DNA of 64,000 bases from assembly GCA_016200545.1 (NCBI GenBank), contig JACQEO010000048.1:1-64000 (forward strand). The letters run 5' to 3'. Both the position numbers and the translations under genes were made by a program. The notes below the pieces were generated by a model. The model was not told the origin of the DNA, made no database searches, and worked only from the letters and a program-made list of their open reading frames with translations. Shown here piece by piece: positions 34,038 through 46,153 of this stretch (the first letter of the stretch is position 1; every line of letters starts with the position of its first letter). The stretch is from Deltaproteobacteria bacterium. GTDB lineage: Bacteria > Desulfobacterota > Binatia > UTPRO1.

Positions 34038-34735
34038 TCGGGGCCCGGGGCGGTTCGCAGGTCCGCGGGCGCGACCGCCACCGCGCGCGCGGCGCCATCG
34101 ACGGTGACGTGCGCGCGGGCGAGCAACGTGTGCGGCGTCTCGCTGCGACCGATGAGCGCGTCGACATCGGGACCGAGGACGTAGAAGTCGGTCTCCTCCG
34201 GGGTGCCGGGCTGGTCGAGGTGCGCGCGCAGCTCGTCGAGCGTGCGATACGGGCGATGATGGTACCGCATCGCCACCTTGATGCCGTCGGCGGGAACGCG
34301 CAGCCCCTGGAGCTGGAGGCGCTCGAGCATCGGCACCATGATCGTTTCCCACAGCACGTGGACGCGCGTCGTCTCATCACGCGTGGTGCTGTCGAAGACG
34401 ACGCCGGTGTCGACGACGAACACCAGGTAGCGCTTGTCCTCGTGCGACCGCACGCCGTCGACGCTGACGGCGGTGGCACGCATCGAGCCGTTTCGCATCG
34501 CGTTCACGAGGAGCTGGGTCTCGATCACGATCGCGTCGTCACCGTAGTGATGTCGCACCTTGCGGAGCGCGCGCACGACGTCGCCACGCGAGGCGCTGCC
34601 GAGCGCCTCCATGCCCGAGGGAAGCGGCTCCGGATCGGCGGCGGCGGCACGGCTCGCGAAGATCATGAGCGCGCCGCCGGCGGTGAGCGCCCACCATGCA
34701 GCGATCGCGTACACCGAGCCGGTCCGTCGGATCAT
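34034..34735 (-). CDS. Secreted or membrane-anchored hypothetical protein (233 aa)
   Basis: The N-terminus (VYAIAAWWALTAGGALMIFASRAAAADP) is a signal peptide or anchor. The mature part is mixed alpha/beta, with the strand YLVFVVDTGVVFDSTTRDET, DELRAHLDQPG, and DFYVLGPDVDALIG. No family is recognised. ATG 34735 was chosen since it precedes the signal; an upstream in-frame codon at 34837 adds only low-complexity sequence over the divergent tilS promoter region. The stop codon lies within the MITE-like right repeat, so the C-terminus may have been altered by the insertion. Confidence 0.65.
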   Translation of the reverse strand: MIRRTGSVYAIAAWWALTAGGALMIFASRAAAADPEPLPSGMEALGSASRGDVVRALRKVRHHYGDDAIVIETQLLVNAMRNGSMRATAVSVDGVRSHEDKRYLVFVVDTGVVFDSTTRDETTRVHVLWETIMVPMLERLQLQGLRVPADGIKVAMRYHHRPYRTLDELRAHLDQPGTPEETDFYVLGPDVDALIGRSETPHTLLARAHVTVDGAARAVAVAPADLRTAPGPD

Positions 34736-34839
34736 CGTCGCAGGCTGCCACGGCCGGCGCGATGGCGCAATTTGGTCGCGGCGCGGCAGCCGACCGCGCG
34801 CGGTTGAGCGGCGACACCCGGCGGTGCTTTGATGCACCG

Positions 34840-36204
34840 ATGGCCCTGACGCTGCTCGCCGCGCTGCGCGCGGCGGTCCGCCGCTACGAGTTGCTGCGGA
34901 CGGGTGACGTCGTCCTCGTGGCGGTCTCCGGAGGCGCCGACTCGGTGGCGCTCCTCGCCGCGCTCCACGAGTTGCGCGACGAGCTCGGCATCCGTCTCGT
35001 AGCGGCGCACCTCGACCACGGGCTGCGCGGCGCCGAGAGCGCCGCCGATCGCACCTTCGTCGAGGCGCTCGCGGCCGAGCTCGGCGTGCCGCTCACCGTC
35101 GAGGCAGTGCGCCTCCCGCCCGGTAACGTCGAGGCGCAGGCGCGGCACGCCCGCTACGAGTTTCTCGCCCGCGCCGCCGCCGCGAGCGGCGCCACCAAGA
35201 TCGCGACCGCGCACACCGTCGACGATCAGGCGGAAACGGTGCTGCTGCGTGTCGTACGGGGCGCCGGCCGTCGCGGCCTCGGCGGCATTCGGCCGCGGCG
35301 CGGCGCGATCATCCGGCCGCTCCTCCTCTGTGACCGCGTGCAGGTGCGACACTTCCTGGTCGCACGCGGCCGCGCGTGGCGACGCGATCGCAGCAACTTC
35401 GACTACGGCCTGGCGCGAACGCGCCTCCGCGCCGGTTACCTGCCGGCGCTCGCTCGCGAGCTGAACCCGCGGCTCGCGCGCGCGCTCGCGCGTCTCGCCG
35501 ACGTCCTGCGCGACGAGGATACCCTCCTCGACGGCATCGCCGCGACGGTGCCGGGCGTCGCCGACGGCATCGACCTCGCCGTGCTGCGCGCCCTCGAGCC
35601 GCCGATCGCCCGCCGTGTCGTGCGACGCTGGTGGCGGCGCGTCGGCAGCGGTCGTCGCCTCGCGTTCGGACACGTCGACGCCGCGTTGGCTCTGGCGCAG
35701 CGCGCGCACGGCGGCGGCCGGGTGCGCGTGCCGGGCGGATGGGTCGTCCGCACGGCGACGGCGCTCGCCTACGAGGTCGGCGACGGCGACGCGGCGGCGG
35801 AACCGTACCAGCGTGTGCTCGTCCCGGGCGGCGCCGTCGACCTCCCCGGCGGCTGGCGGCTGTCGCTCTGCGAGAACGTGGCGGACGGCAGCATCACGCC
35901 CGGCGACGACCTATGCGTGCTCGACGCCGACGCCGTGAGCGGTCCGCTCGTCGTGCGCACCCGGCGCCCGGGGGACCGCATGCGCCTCCTCGGCCTCGAC
36001 GGTCACACCTCGATCAAGCGGCTCTTCATCACCCGCCGCGTGCCGCAAGCGCTCCGCGCCGGGTACCCGCTCGTCCTCGACGGCAACGCGATCGTGTGGG
36101 TGCCCCGCTGCGGCCGTGGGGAGGGAGCCCTCGTCGCTGCCGGGACGCGACGCGTGCTGGTCCTGCGTCTGGAAGCTGCGCCCTACGCGGCGCACAACGC
36201 ATAG
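34840..36204 (+). CDS. tilS: tRNA(Ile)-lysidine synthetase
   Basis: TilS converts C34 of tRNA-Ile(CAU) to lysidine so that it reads AUA. The 454-residue protein has the PP-loop [45 protein letters not shown] and an RPLL segment. A C-terminal substrate domain with [11 protein letters not shown] and [14 protein letters not shown] follows. ATG 34840 places the PP-loop near residue 25. It opens the long plus-strand gene run, 76 bases before ftsH, an order common in bacteria. Confidence 0.95.
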   Translation: MALTLLAALRAAVRRYELLRTGDVVLVAVSGGADSVALLAALHELRDELGIRLVAAHLDHGLRGAESAADRTFVEALAAELGVPLTVEAVRLPPGNVEAQARHARYEFLARAAAASGATKIATAHTVDDQAETVLLRVVRGAGRRGLGGIRPRRGAIIRPLLLCDRVQVRHFLVARGRAWRRDRSNFDYGLARTRLRAGYLPALARELNPRLARALARLADVLRDEDTLLDGIAATVPGVADGIDLAVLRALEPPIARRVVRRWWRRVGSGRRLAFGHVDAALALAQRAHGGGRVRVPGGWVVRTATALAYEVGDGDAAAEPYQRVLVPGGAVDLPGGWRLSLCENVADGSITPGDDLCVLDADAVSGPLVVRTRRPGDRMRLLGLDGHTSIKRLFITRRVPQALRAGYPLVLDGNAIVWVPRCGRGEGALVAAGTRRVLVLRLEAAPYAAHNA

Positions 36205-36280
36205 CACACATTGCCGCCTCGTACCCCCCTATGGTACCGTTGCCCACGCTGCCGTGCCGATACGTAAGGGAGATAAGACG

Positions 36281-38107
<1,827 letters not shown>

Positions 38108-38147
38108 GCGGCCGCCCGCGGGCGGACCGGCGATACGGTCGTCGTCG

Positions 38148-39005
38148 GTGAAGGGCATGGCCGCGACGCGCGTCGAGCGGCGGCGGCTGCCGGAGGGGCG
38201 GACGGTGGTGATGGGCATTCTAAACGTCACCCCCGACTCATTCGCCGACGGCGGACGATACGCCGCGCCGGAGGCGGCGCTCGCCCACGCCCGGCGGCTC
38301 ATCGCCGAGGGGGCGGACGTGATCGACGTCGGCGGCGAGTCGACGCGTCCCGGGGCGCTGCCGATCGATGCCACCCTGGAGCGCGCGCGCGTCGTGCCGG
38401 TGATCGCGGCGCTGCGTGCCGAGACCACGCTTCCGATCTCGGTCGATACCACCAAGGCCGAGGTCGCCGCCGCCGCGCTTGCAGTCGGCGCCGACATGGT
38501 GAACGACGTCAGTGCGGGGTGCTTCGACGCCGGCATGTTGCCGCTGGTCGCCGAGCGCGGCGCCGCGATCGTGTTGATGCACATGCAAGGCGACCCGGCG
38601 ACGATGCAGGACGCGCCGACCTACGGCGACGTGGTGGGCGAGGTTGCGGCGTTCCTGGCGGCGCGCGCGGCGGCGGCACGGGAGGCCGGCATCGCCGCCG
38701 AGCGCATCTGGCTCGACCCGGGGATCGGCTTCGGCAAGCGTTGCGAGCACAACCTGGCGTTGCTCGCGGGGTTGGAACGCCTCGTGGACCTCGGGTATCC
38801 GGTCGTCGTCGGCGCGTCGCGCAAGGGGTTTCTCGGCGCGCTCAGCGGCGATCCCGTCGACGCGCGCCTGCCGGCGTCACTCGCGGCGGCGGTACTAGCG
38901 GCGGCGCGCGGCGCGCGCGTCGTGCGTGTCCACGACGTCGGCGCGACCCGCTCGGCCCTCGCCGTCGCCGACGCGCTGGCGCGCCTCGGCAGGGTGCGGG
39001 GCTGA
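38148..39005 (+). CDS. folP: Dihydropteroate synthase
   Basis: FolP condenses p-aminobenzoate with dihydropterin pyrophosphate in folate synthesis and is the sulfonamide target. The product of about 285 residues shows MGILNVTPDSFADGG, VDIGGEST-like VGGESTRPGA, the SVDTTKAEV strand, LDPGIGFGK and VGASRKGFLG. GTG 38148 or ATG 38157 may start it. It follows ftsH by 40 bases, a linkage seen in many genomes, and precedes cdaA by 22 bases. Confidence 0.95.
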   Translation: MKGMAATRVERRRLPEGRTVVMGILNVTPDSFADGGRYAAPEAALAHARRLIAEGADVIDVGGESTRPGALPIDATLERARVVPVIAALRAETTLPISVDTTKAEVAAAALAVGADMVNDVSAGCFDAGMLPLVAERGAAIVLMHMQGDPATMQDAPTYGDVVGEVAAFLAARAAAAREAGIAAERIWLDPGIGFGKRCEHNLALLAGLERLVDLGYPVVVGASRKGFLGALSGDPVDARLPASLAAAVLAAARGARVVRVHDVGATRSALAVADALARLGRVRG

Positions 39006-39027
39006 CGAGCATGAGTGCGCGGCTACG

Positions 39028-39774
39028 ATGAGCCTCTTCCGCGATTTCCGCTGGCAAGACGTCGTCGACATGCTGATCATCGCATTCGTCGTCTACCAGC
39101 TCGGGCTCCTGATTCGCGGCACGCGCGCCGTGCAGATGATCATGGGGCTCGTCGTTCTCGCCGCGGTGTACCAGGGCGCGCAATACTTCGAGCTCTATAC
39201 CGTCAACTGGGTGCTCGATTCGATCGGCAACGTCCTCCTCATCATCGTCGTCGTCGTCTTCCAGCACGACATCCGCCGCATGCTGACACAGGTGGGGACA
39301 GGGCCGCTTTTCAGCGGCCTGCCGCGCGTGGCGCACGGTCAAGTGATCGAGGAGCTGACGCGCGCCGCGGTGACGCTCGCCGGCCGGCGCATCGGTGCCC
39401 TCATCGTGATCGCGCGTGAGGTCGGGCTGAACGAGTACATGGAGGGCGGCACCCGCCTCGATGCGCAGGTCACGAAGGAACTGATCCAGAGCATCTTCAT
39501 TCCCTCGTCGCCGCTGCACGACGGCGCGCTGGTCGTGCAGCACGGACGGATCGTCGTGGCGGGGTGTTTCCTGCCGCTCACCACCAACCCGAACGTGTCG
39601 AAGACACTCGGCACCCGCCATCGTGCTGCGATCGGGCTCACCGAGGAGACCGATGCGGTCGTGATCGTCGTCTCCGAGGAGGAAGGGAAGATTTCACTCG
39701 TCCGCGAGGGGCGCATCACCCGCGACCTCGACGCCGGTATCCTGCGCAGCACATTGCAGCAGCTACTCACGTGA
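39028..39774 (+). CDS. cdaA: Diadenylate cyclase CdaA (c-di-AMP synthase)
   Basis: CdaA makes c-di-AMP from two ATP at the membrane. The 248-residue protein has about three N-terminal hydrophobic segments (VDMLIIAFVVYQLGLLI, MIMGLVVLAAVYQ, NVLLIIVVVVF). A DAC domain follows with the catalytic DGA (PLHDGALVV) and GTRHRAAIGL motifs. The stop overlaps the GTG of cdaR (GTGA), and glmM follows, giving the conserved cdaA-cdaR-glmM module. c-di-AMP signalling in this Gram-negative lineage is thus encoded; no phosphodiesterase gene is in the window. Confidence 0.95.
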   Translation: MSLFRDFRWQDVVDMLIIAFVVYQLGLLIRGTRAVQMIMGLVVLAAVYQGAQYFELYTVNWVLDSIGNVLLIIVVVVFQHDIRRMLTQVGTGPLFSGLPRVAHGQVIEELTRAAVTLAGRRIGALIVIAREVGLNEYMEGGTRLDAQVTKELIQSIFIPSSPLHDGALVVQHGRIVVAGCFLPLTTNPNVSKTLGTRHRAAIGLTEETDAVVIVVSEEEGKISLVREGRITRDLDAGILRSTLQQLLT

Positions 39775-40733
39775 GCGCTCCGGCTCGAGATTGGCAGCGG
39801 TACACGGCGCCGTTGCGTCGCAACGCGCTCGGCAAGCTCGCGGCACTCGCCGTGGCCTTCGTCCTCTGGCTCTTCGTCAACGCGGGAAAGCGCGAGACCG
39901 AGGTCCTGCAGTTTCCGATCGAGTTCCGCAACACACCCGAGCACTCCGTCCTCGTCACCCGCGAGCGCGTCGACACGGTCTCGGTGAAGCTCAACGGACC
40001 GGGCGCGCTGCTCGCGTCGCTCGACGGCCGCCGCGCGCCGATCATCATCGATCTCTCCGCCATCGAGATTGGGCAGGAAATGCGCCTCAAAATTCATGAC
40101 GAGATGATCCGTGTGCCGCGCGGGGTGCGCATCCTCGACGTCGAGCCGGCGCGCATCCCCGTCCACCTCGAGGAGATCCGCCACGTGACGGTCCCGGTAC
40201 GGCTCACCCGTACCGGGGAGCCCGCCGACGGTTACAAGATCGACACCGTCCGTCTGGTGCCGTCCAGCGTCGTCGTCACCGGACCGGCGAGTACCGTCGA
40301 GGGCCTGCAAATGGTCGAGACCGAGCCGCTCGACCTGAACGGGGTGACTGCGGCGCTGCAACGGCCGGTCGCGCTCGTGCGCGGCGAGCATCTGCTCTCG
40401 GTCACGCCGGAGCGGGTGCTGGCGCAGATCGCGGTCGAGCCGATCCGCATCACCCGCGAGCTCAAGCGCGTCGCGATCGACGTCCGCAATACCGATCACC
40501 CCTTTCAGCTGCGGCCGCCGCATGTCAATCTCACGGTGCGAGGTCCGGCGCGTGGGGTGCAAAGTCTCGAGCTCGGTCCGGGGAGCGTCTACGTCGATGC
40601 GGCGCCGCTCGGGGTTGGAGAGCACTCGGTGGAGCCGGCGGTGGTCCTCCCCGCCGGCATCGAGCTCGTGAAGCGCGACCCGGCCTCCGTCAGCCTCGAG
40701 ATCCTCGACAAGAAAGGCGGAGCGCGCAGATGA
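39771..40733 (+). CDS. cdaR: YbbR-domain protein CdaR, cyclase regulator
   Basis: The 320-residue protein has one N-terminal membrane helix ([19 protein letters not shown]) followed by extracytoplasmic YbbR-type beta-rich repeats of about 80 residues (three visible, starting near [20 protein letters not shown] and [10 protein letters not shown]). In Firmicutes CdaR binds CdaA and tunes c-di-AMP formation; the same role is likely here by gene order. GTG 39771 overlaps the cdaA stop, and its own stop overlaps glmM (ATGA). Confidence 0.9.
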   Translation: MSAPARDWQRYTAPLRRNALGKLAALAVAFVLWLFVNAGKRETEVLQFPIEFRNTPEHSVLVTRERVDTVSVKLNGPGALLASLDGRRAPIIIDLSAIEIGQEMRLKIHDEMIRVPRGVRILDVEPARIPVHLEEIRHVTVPVRLTRTGEPADGYKIDTVRLVPSSVVVTGPASTVEGLQMVETEPLDLNGVTAALQRPVALVRGEHLLSVTPERVLAQIAVEPIRITRELKRVAIDVRNTDHPFQLRPPHVNLTVRGPARGVQSLELGPGSVYVDAAPLGVGEHSVEPAVVLPAGIELVKRDPASVSLEILDKKGGARR

Positions 40734-42166
40734 CCAGCATTCCTCCCGCGACGAACGGCACTGGCAGTAGCCGCACCCGCCAGCTCTTCGGGACGGACGG
40801 CGTCCGTGGGGTCGCGAACATCGAGCCGATGACCTCGGAGACGGCGCTGCGGCTCGGGCGCGCCGTTGCCTACGTCTTCCGCCGTGCCGCGGGGCGACGT
40901 CACAAGATCGTCATCGGCAAGGACACCCGCGTCTCCGGCTACATGCTCGAGACCGCGATGGCCTCGGGCATCTGTTCGATGGGCGTCGACGTCCTGTTGG
41001 TCGGCGTGATGCCGACGCCGGGCATCGCTTTCCTCACTCGCAGCATGCGTGCCGACGCTGGTGCGGTCATCTCGGCGTCGCACAACCCGTTCCAAGACAA
41101 CGGCATCAAGTTCTTCTCGAGCCAGGGCTTCAAGCTGCCCGACGACGTCGAGCTCGAGATCGAGCGTCTCGTTCTCGAGACCGACATCGACCACCTGCGT
41201 CCCACCGCGGACGAGATCGGCAAGGCCTTCCGCGTCGACGACGCGCGCGGCCGCTACAACGTGTTCGTGAAGAACACCTTCCCGCGCGACCTCACACTCG
41301 ACGGCCTGAGGGTCGTCGTCGACTGCGCCAACGGCGCCGCCTACAAGGTCGCCCCCGAGGTGCTCGAGGAGCTCGGCGCCACGGTCACGACCATCGGCAC
41401 CGATCCCGACGGCGAGAACATCAATCGCGACTGCGGCGCCACCGCGCCGGCAGCGCTGCAGGCCGCCGTGCTCGAGCAGCGCGCGCACGTCGGCGTCGCG
41501 CTCGACGGCGACGGCGATCGCTGCCTCTTCGTCGACGAGTGCGGGCAGCTGATCGACGGCGACGCCGTGCTGGCGATCGCGGCGCGCGAGATGGTGGAGC
41601 ACGGGCGCCTCGCCGGCAGCACCTTGGTCACCACCCACATGAGCAACTTCGGTCTCGAGCTCGCCATGCGCGACCTCGGCATCACGATCGTGAAGACCCA
41701 GGTCGGCGACCGTTACGTGCTCGAGGAGATGCAGCGCGGCAACTTCAACCTCGGCGGCGAGCAGTCGGGCCACGTCCTCTTCCTCGATCACACCACCACC
41801 GGCGACGGCATGATCACCGCCCTCGTCGTCCTCGGCATCATGCGCGCGCGCGGCCTGCCGTTGTCGGGGCTCGCCCGCGTCATGCAGAAGTTCCCGCAGG
41901 TGCTGGTGAACGTGCCGGTGCGCGAAAAGCGCGACCTCGCCGAGGTGCCGGCGGTGCGAACGGCGGTCGAGTCGGTCGAGCGCGCGCTCGCCGGTCGCGG
42001 CCGCGTCTACATCCGCTACTCGGGGACCGAAGCGCTGGCGCGCGTCATGGTCGAGGGCGAGGATCTGGCGCAAGTCGAGGCGCACGCCGCCGACATCGCC
42101 GACGCGGTCAAGACGGCGCTCGGCACCAGTCGCAGCACCGAGCGCGCCGCCACCAAGAGCGGGTGA
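40730..42166 (+). CDS. glmM: Phosphoglucosamine mutase
   Basis: GlmM converts glucosamine 6-phosphate to glucosamine 1-phosphate for UDP-GlcNAc and thus peptidoglycan and LPS. The 478-residue protein has [12 protein letters not shown], the phosphoserine loop [15 protein letters not shown], the metal loop DGDGDRCLF, the sugar loop GGEQSGH and the phosphate site [12 protein letters not shown]. About 15 extra N-terminal residues precede the conserved start. It shares overlapping codons with cdaR and pdxJ. Confidence 0.97.
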   Translation: MTSIPPATNGTGSSRTRQLFGTDGVRGVANIEPMTSETALRLGRAVAYVFRRAAGRRHKIVIGKDTRVSGYMLETAMASGICSMGVDVLLVGVMPTPGIAFLTRSMRADAGAVISASHNPFQDNGIKFFSSQGFKLPDDVELEIERLVLETDIDHLRPTADEIGKAFRVDDARGRYNVFVKNTFPRDLTLDGLRVVVDCANGAAYKVAPEVLEELGATVTTIGTDPDGENINRDCGATAPAALQAAVLEQRAHVGVALDGDGDRCLFVDECGQLIDGDAVLAIAAREMVEHGRLAGSTLVTTHMSNFGLELAMRDLGITIVKTQVGDRYVLEEMQRGNFNLGGEQSGHVLFLDHTTTGDGMITALVVLGIMRARGLPLSGLARVMQKFPQVLVNVPVREKRDLAEVPAVRTAVESVERALAGRGRVYIRYSGTEALARVMVEGEDLAQVEAHAADIADAVKTALGTSRSTERAATKSG

Positions 42167-42885
42167 CCTTGGCGCGGCTCGGCGTCAACATCGACCACGT
42201 CGCGACCCTGCGACAGGTCCGCCGCGTCGCCTATCCCGAGCCGCTCGAGGCGGCACGGGCGGCGGAGGCGGGCGGCGCCGACGCCATCACCGTCCACCTC
42301 CGCGAGGACCGCCGCCACATCCAGGATGCAGACGTCGCTGCCTTGCGCGCGACGCTGCGCGTTCCGCTGAATCTCGAGATGGCGGCGACGCCGGCGATGG
42401 TCGCGATCGCGCTCCGGATGCGGCCGGCCGACGTCTGTCTCGTCCCGGAGCGGCGCCAGGAGGTCACGACCGAGGGCGGCCTCGATGCCGCCGCTCACGA
42501 GCCGGCGTTGCGCGCGGCCGTCGCCCGCCTCAAGCGCGGCGGTATTTGCGTCTCGCTCTTCGTCGATCCCGAGCCCGTCCAGCTCGAGGCGAGCGCCCGC
42601 ATCGGCGCCGACGCCGTCGAGCTCCACACCGGCCGCTACGCCGAGCATAGCGACCCGAGCGCGGCGGCGGGCGAACTCGCGGGCCTGGCGGCCGCCACCG
42701 CCCGCGGCCGCGCCCTCGGCCTCGTCGTCAACGCCGGTCACGGCCTCCGCTACGACAACACCCGCGCGCTCGCGGCGATCGCCGGCATCGACACCTTGAA
42801 CATCGGCCACAGCATCGTCGCGCGCGCGTTGATCGTCGGCATGGAGCGCGCCGTGCGCGAGATGCGCGCGCTGGTCGCGGCATGA
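42163..42885 (+). CDS. pdxJ: Pyridoxine 5'-phosphate synthase
   Basis: PdxJ condenses 3-amino-2-oxopropyl phosphate with deoxyxylulose 5-phosphate to pyridoxine 5-phosphate. The 240-residue TIM-barrel protein has [41 protein letters not shown] and [14 protein letters not shown] 42163 overlaps the glmM stop (GTGA). In related genomes acpS commonly sits next to pdxJ; here only ten bases separate pdxJ from nnr, so acpS is absent from this spot. Confidence 0.95.
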   Translation: MTLARLGVNIDHVATLRQVRRVAYPEPLEAARAAEAGGADAITVHLREDRRHIQDADVAALRATLRVPLNLEMAATPAMVAIALRMRPADVCLVPERRQEVTTEGGLDAAAHEPALRAAVARLKRGGICVSLFVDPEPVQLEASARIGADAVELHTGRYAEHSDPSAAAGELAGLAAATARGRALGLVVNAGHGLRYDNTRALAAIAGIDTLNIGHSIVARALIVGMERAVREMRALVAA

Positions 42886-42895
42886 GCCCGCGCCC

Positions 42896-44464
42896 GTGAT
42901 CGTCACCACCGCCGCCGAGATGCGGCGCATCGACGCGTTCACCATCGAGCACTGCGGCGTGCCGGCGGCGGTCTTGATGGAGCGCGCCGGGAACGGTGCG
43001 GTCGCGGCACTCCTCGCGCGCTTTCCGCACGTCCGCAAAGCGGGCGTGGTCGTGCTCGCCGGCAAGGGCAACAACGGCGGCGACGGCTTCGTCGTCGCGC
43101 GGGGGTTGAAGCGCCGCAAGATCCGCTGCGAGGTGATCCTCGCCGCCGGCCGCGCCGACGTGCGCGAGCCGGCGCGCGGCAAGCTGCGCGCTTGGGCGCG
43201 CGCCGGCGGCAAGACGACGACGATCACCGCGCGCGACCTCGGCCCGCTGCAACGCGCGCTGGCGCGGAGCGGATGCGTCGTCGACGCCCTCTTCGGGACC
43301 GGCCTGACGGGTGAGCTGACCGGCCTTGCCGCCGAGGCGATCATGCTGGTGAACGCGAGCGGTCTCCCGACCGTCGCTCTCGACATCCCCTCGGGTCTCG
43401 ATGCCGACCGCGGCGTTCCGCTCGGGGTCGCGATCGAGGCCGAGCTCACCGTCGCCTTCGCGGCGCCGAAGATCGGGACGGTGATCTATCCCGGCGCGCG
43501 CAACGCCGGCGAGCTCGCCGTCGTCGACATCGGGATCCCGGACGCGGCGCTGCAGGCGGTCGCGCCGACGACCGAAGCCGTGCTCGCGGCCGACGCCGCA
43601 GCCCTTCTCCGTGGGCGCGATCCCGAGTCGCACAAGGGCAGCAACGGTCACGTCCTCCTCGTCGCCGGCGGGCGCGGAAAGACCGGTGCCGTCGTACTCG
43701 CGAGCCGCGCCGCGGCGCGCGCCGGTGCCGGACTCGTCACCGCCGGCATTCCCGCCGGCGAGCAGCAGGCGGTCGCGGCCCGCCTCCTCGAGGAGATGAC
43801 GGCGCCGCTTCCCGACGATGGCGAGGGCGGCTTCGCCTTTCCCTCATCCGCCGCGTACACCGCGCTGCTCGACGGCAAGAGCGCGCTCGTCACCGGTCCC
43901 GGCATCGGCGTGTCCGAGGCGCGCCGGGCGCTCGTCGCCTGGCTCGTTACGCACGCACCGCTTCCCATGGTCGTCGACGCCGACGCGCTCAACTGCCTCG
44001 CGACGGCGCCGCCCGACGGCGCCTGGGGCGCTCCCGGGCGCCCGCGCATCGTCACGCCGCACCCGGGCGAGATGGCGCGCCTCAGCGGCCTCACGACCGG
44101 CGAGGTGCAGGCGGACCGCATCGCGGCGGCACGGCGCCTCGCCGCCGCGCGCGGCGTGATCGTCGTCCTCAAGGGCGCCCGCACCGTCGTCGCCGAGCCG
44201 GACGGCCGGGTCGCCATCAACTGCTCGGGCAACGCCGGCCTCGGCAGCGGCGGCACCGGCGACGTTCTCGCCGGCGTGATCGGCGGCCTCCTCGCGCAGG
44301 GCTATCCGGCGGCGGACGCGGCGCGCCTCGGTGTGTTCCTTCACGGGTACGCGGCCGATCGCGTCGCCGCGCGGCGTGGGATGATCGGGCTTCTCGCCTC
44401 GGACGTGATCGAGGAGCTCCCCGCCGCGACCGCGGCGCTCGCGGACGTGCCGACCTCCGCCTGA
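42896..44464 (+). CDS. nnr: Bifunctional NAD(P)HX epimerase/dehydratase
   Basis: The enzyme repairs hydrated NADH and NADPH. The N-terminal half (about 1-215) is the NnrE epimerase (VVLAGKGNNGGDGFVVAR, ALDIPSGLDADRG), and the C-terminal half (about 230-515) is the ADP-dependent NnrD dehydratase (KGSNGHVLLVAGG, VTPHPGEMARL, GNAGLGSGGTGDVLAG). GTG 42896 is the start. The stop overlaps tsaE by one base (TGATG), the usual neighbour in proteobacteria. Confidence 0.95.
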   Translation: MIVTTAAEMRRIDAFTIEHCGVPAAVLMERAGNGAVAALLARFPHVRKAGVVVLAGKGNNGGDGFVVARGLKRRKIRCEVILAAGRADVREPARGKLRAWARAGGKTTTITARDLGPLQRALARSGCVVDALFGTGLTGELTGLAAEAIMLVNASGLPTVALDIPSGLDADRGVPLGVAIEAELTVAFAAPKIGTVIYPGARNAGELAVVDIGIPDAALQAVAPTTEAVLAADAAALLRGRDPESHKGSNGHVLLVAGGRGKTGAVVLASRAAARAGAGLVTAGIPAGEQQAVAARLLEEMTAPLPDDGEGGFAFPSSAAYTALLDGKSALVTGPGIGVSEARRALVAWLVTHAPLPMVVDADALNCLATAPPDGAWGAPGRPRIVTPHPGEMARLSGLTTGEVQADRIAAARRLAAARGVIVVLKGARTVVAEPDGRVAINCSGNAGLGSGGTGDVLAGVIGGLLAQGYPAADAARLGVFLHGYAADRVAARRGMIGLLASDVIEELPAATAALADVPTSA

Positions 44465-44928
44465 TGGGCCCGGTCGTCATCGCCAGCGCCTCGGTCGAGG
44501 AAACCGAGGCGGTCGCCCGGCGTATCGGCGCAGCCGCGCAGGCGGGCGACGTGATCGCGCTTGCGGGCGAGCTCGGCGCCGGCAAGACGGCATTCGTCCG
44601 TGGCCTCGCGGCGGGACTCGGCGTCGCGTCCGAGGAGGTGGCGAGCCCGACCTTCACGATGGTTGCCGAGTACCGCGGCCGCCTGCCGCTGGTGCACCTC
44701 GATCTCTATCGCCTCACGCCCGGGGAGGCAGACGTCGGCGCGCTCCGTGAGTACGCCTCGGAGACCGCCGTCACCGCCGTCGAGTGGTTCGATCGCCTGG
44801 CCGTGGGCGTGCTGGATGCCAGCCTTCGGGTTCGGATAGACTACGCAGAGCCGGGGCGCCGCCTCACGTTCGAGGGGCGGGGCGAGCGAGCCGTGCGGCT
44901 CCTCGCGGCGCTTCCCGGCCACGCGTAG
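44464..44928 (+). CDS. tsaE: tRNA threonylcarbamoyladenosine biosynthesis ATPase TsaE
   Basis: TsaE is the ATPase needed for t6A37 modification of ANN-decoding tRNAs together with TsaB, TsaC and TsaD, none of which is in this window. The 154-residue protein has the P-loop [22 protein letters not shown] and [13 protein letters not shown], with the TsaE-typical EWFDRL near the end. ATG 44464 overlaps the nnr stop, and lysC starts one base after the tsaE stop. Confidence 0.95.
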   Translation: MGPVVIASASVEETEAVARRIGAAAQAGDVIALAGELGAGKTAFVRGLAAGLGVASEEVASPTFTMVAEYRGRLPLVHLDLYRLTPGEADVGALREYASETAVTAVEWFDRLAVGVLDASLRVRIDYAEPGRRLTFEGRGERAVRLLAALPGHA

Positions 44929-44929
44929 A

Positions 44930-46153
44930 ATGAGCCTAATCGTTCAGAAATACGGCGGAACTTCCGTCGGCGACGTCGCCCGCATCCGCAACGTCGCGAG
45001 CCGAGTGGCGGCCTGCCGCACCGCGGGCGACGCCGTCGTCGTCGTGGTGTCGGCGATGGCGGGGGAGACCAACCGTCTTCTCGGCCTCGCCCACGAGCTC
45101 AGTCCCGATGCCGATGAGCGCGAGAAAGACGTCCTGATCGCAACCGGCGAGCAGGTGACGGTCGCGCTGCTCGCGATCGCCCTCAACGTCGCCGGCTGCC
45201 CGGCGCTCTCGTTCCTCGGCCACCAGGTCCGGATCGCGACCGACAGCGCCTTTGGCAAGGCGCGCATCAAGAGCATCGACGCGTCCCGCATCGGCGCCGC
45301 CCTCGCGGACGGCAAGGTAGTGGTGGTGGCGGGCTTCCAAGGTGTCGACGTCAAGGACAACATCACGACCCTCGGTCGCGGCGGATCGGACACCAGCGCG
45401 GTCGCGCTCGCAGCGGTGCTACACGCCGACCGCTGCGAGATCTACACCGACGTCGAGGGCGTCTTCACCAGCGACCCCCGCCTCTGCCCGAACGCGCGCA
45501 AGCTGGCGCGCATCTCGTACGACGAGATGCTCGAGCTCGCGAGCCTCGGTACGAAGGTGCTGCAAATCCGCTCGGTCGAGTTCGCCAAGCGCTACGGCGT
45601 GCCTCTGCACGTGCGCTCGACCTTCACCGAGACCGAGGGGACCTGGGTCGTCGAGGAGGAAGCGAGCATGGAGGACATCCTGGTCTCCGGGGTCACCTAC
45701 GACCGCGACGAGGCGAAGATCACGCTGCTGCGCGTGCCCGACCAGCCGGGTCTCGCGGCGCGCGTCTTCGGGCCGATCGCGGACGCGAACGTCAGCGTCG
45801 ACATGATCATCCAGAACGCCAGCGCCGACGGCACGACCGATCTCACGTTCACCGTGCCGCAGGCAGACTTCCGCCGCGCACACGCCCTCGTCGAGGCGCA
45901 CGCGCGCGAGCTCGGCGCCGCCGGCGTGCGCACCGACACCGACGTCGCCAAAGTGTCGATCGTCGGTCTCGGCATGCGCAGCCACGCCGGCGTCGCCGCC
46001 AAGATGTTCCGCACGCTCGCCGAGGTCGGCATCAACATCGAGATGATCTCGACCTCGGAGATCAAGACCTCGGTCGTGATCGCCGCCAAGTACGTCGAGC
46101 TCGCGGTGCGCGTGCTGCATGACGCGTTTCTCGGCGCCGGGGAGAGCTCGTGA
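44930..46153 (+). CDS. lysC: Aspartate kinase
   Basis: LysC phosphorylates aspartate, the entry to lysine, threonine, methionine and diaminopimelate synthesis. The 407-residue protein has [10 protein letters not shown], the [14 protein letters not shown] loop and [13 protein letters not shown]. Two C-terminal ACT domains begin near residue 260, and the second carries the STSEIKTS motif typical of feedback-controlled kinases. The stop overlaps the cimA GTG start (GTGA). The lysC-cimA pair feeds threonine-independent isoleucine synthesis and is typical of delta-type genomes. Confidence 0.96.
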   Translation: MSLIVQKYGGTSVGDVARIRNVASRVAACRTAGDAVVVVVSAMAGETNRLLGLAHELSPDADEREKDVLIATGEQVTVALLAIALNVAGCPALSFLGHQVRIATDSAFGKARIKSIDASRIGAALADGKVVVVAGFQGVDVKDNITTLGRGGSDTSAVALAAVLHADRCEIYTDVEGVFTSDPRLCPNARKLARISYDEMLELASLGTKVLQIRSVEFAKRYGVPLHVRSTFTETEGTWVVEEEASMEDILVSGVTYDRDEAKITLLRVPDQPGLAARVFGPIADANVSVDMIIQNASADGTTDLTFTVPQADFRRAHALVEAHARELGAAGVRTDTDVAKVSIVGLGMRSHAGVAAKMFRTLAEVGINIEMISTSEIKTSVVIAAKYVELAVRVLHDAFLGAGESS

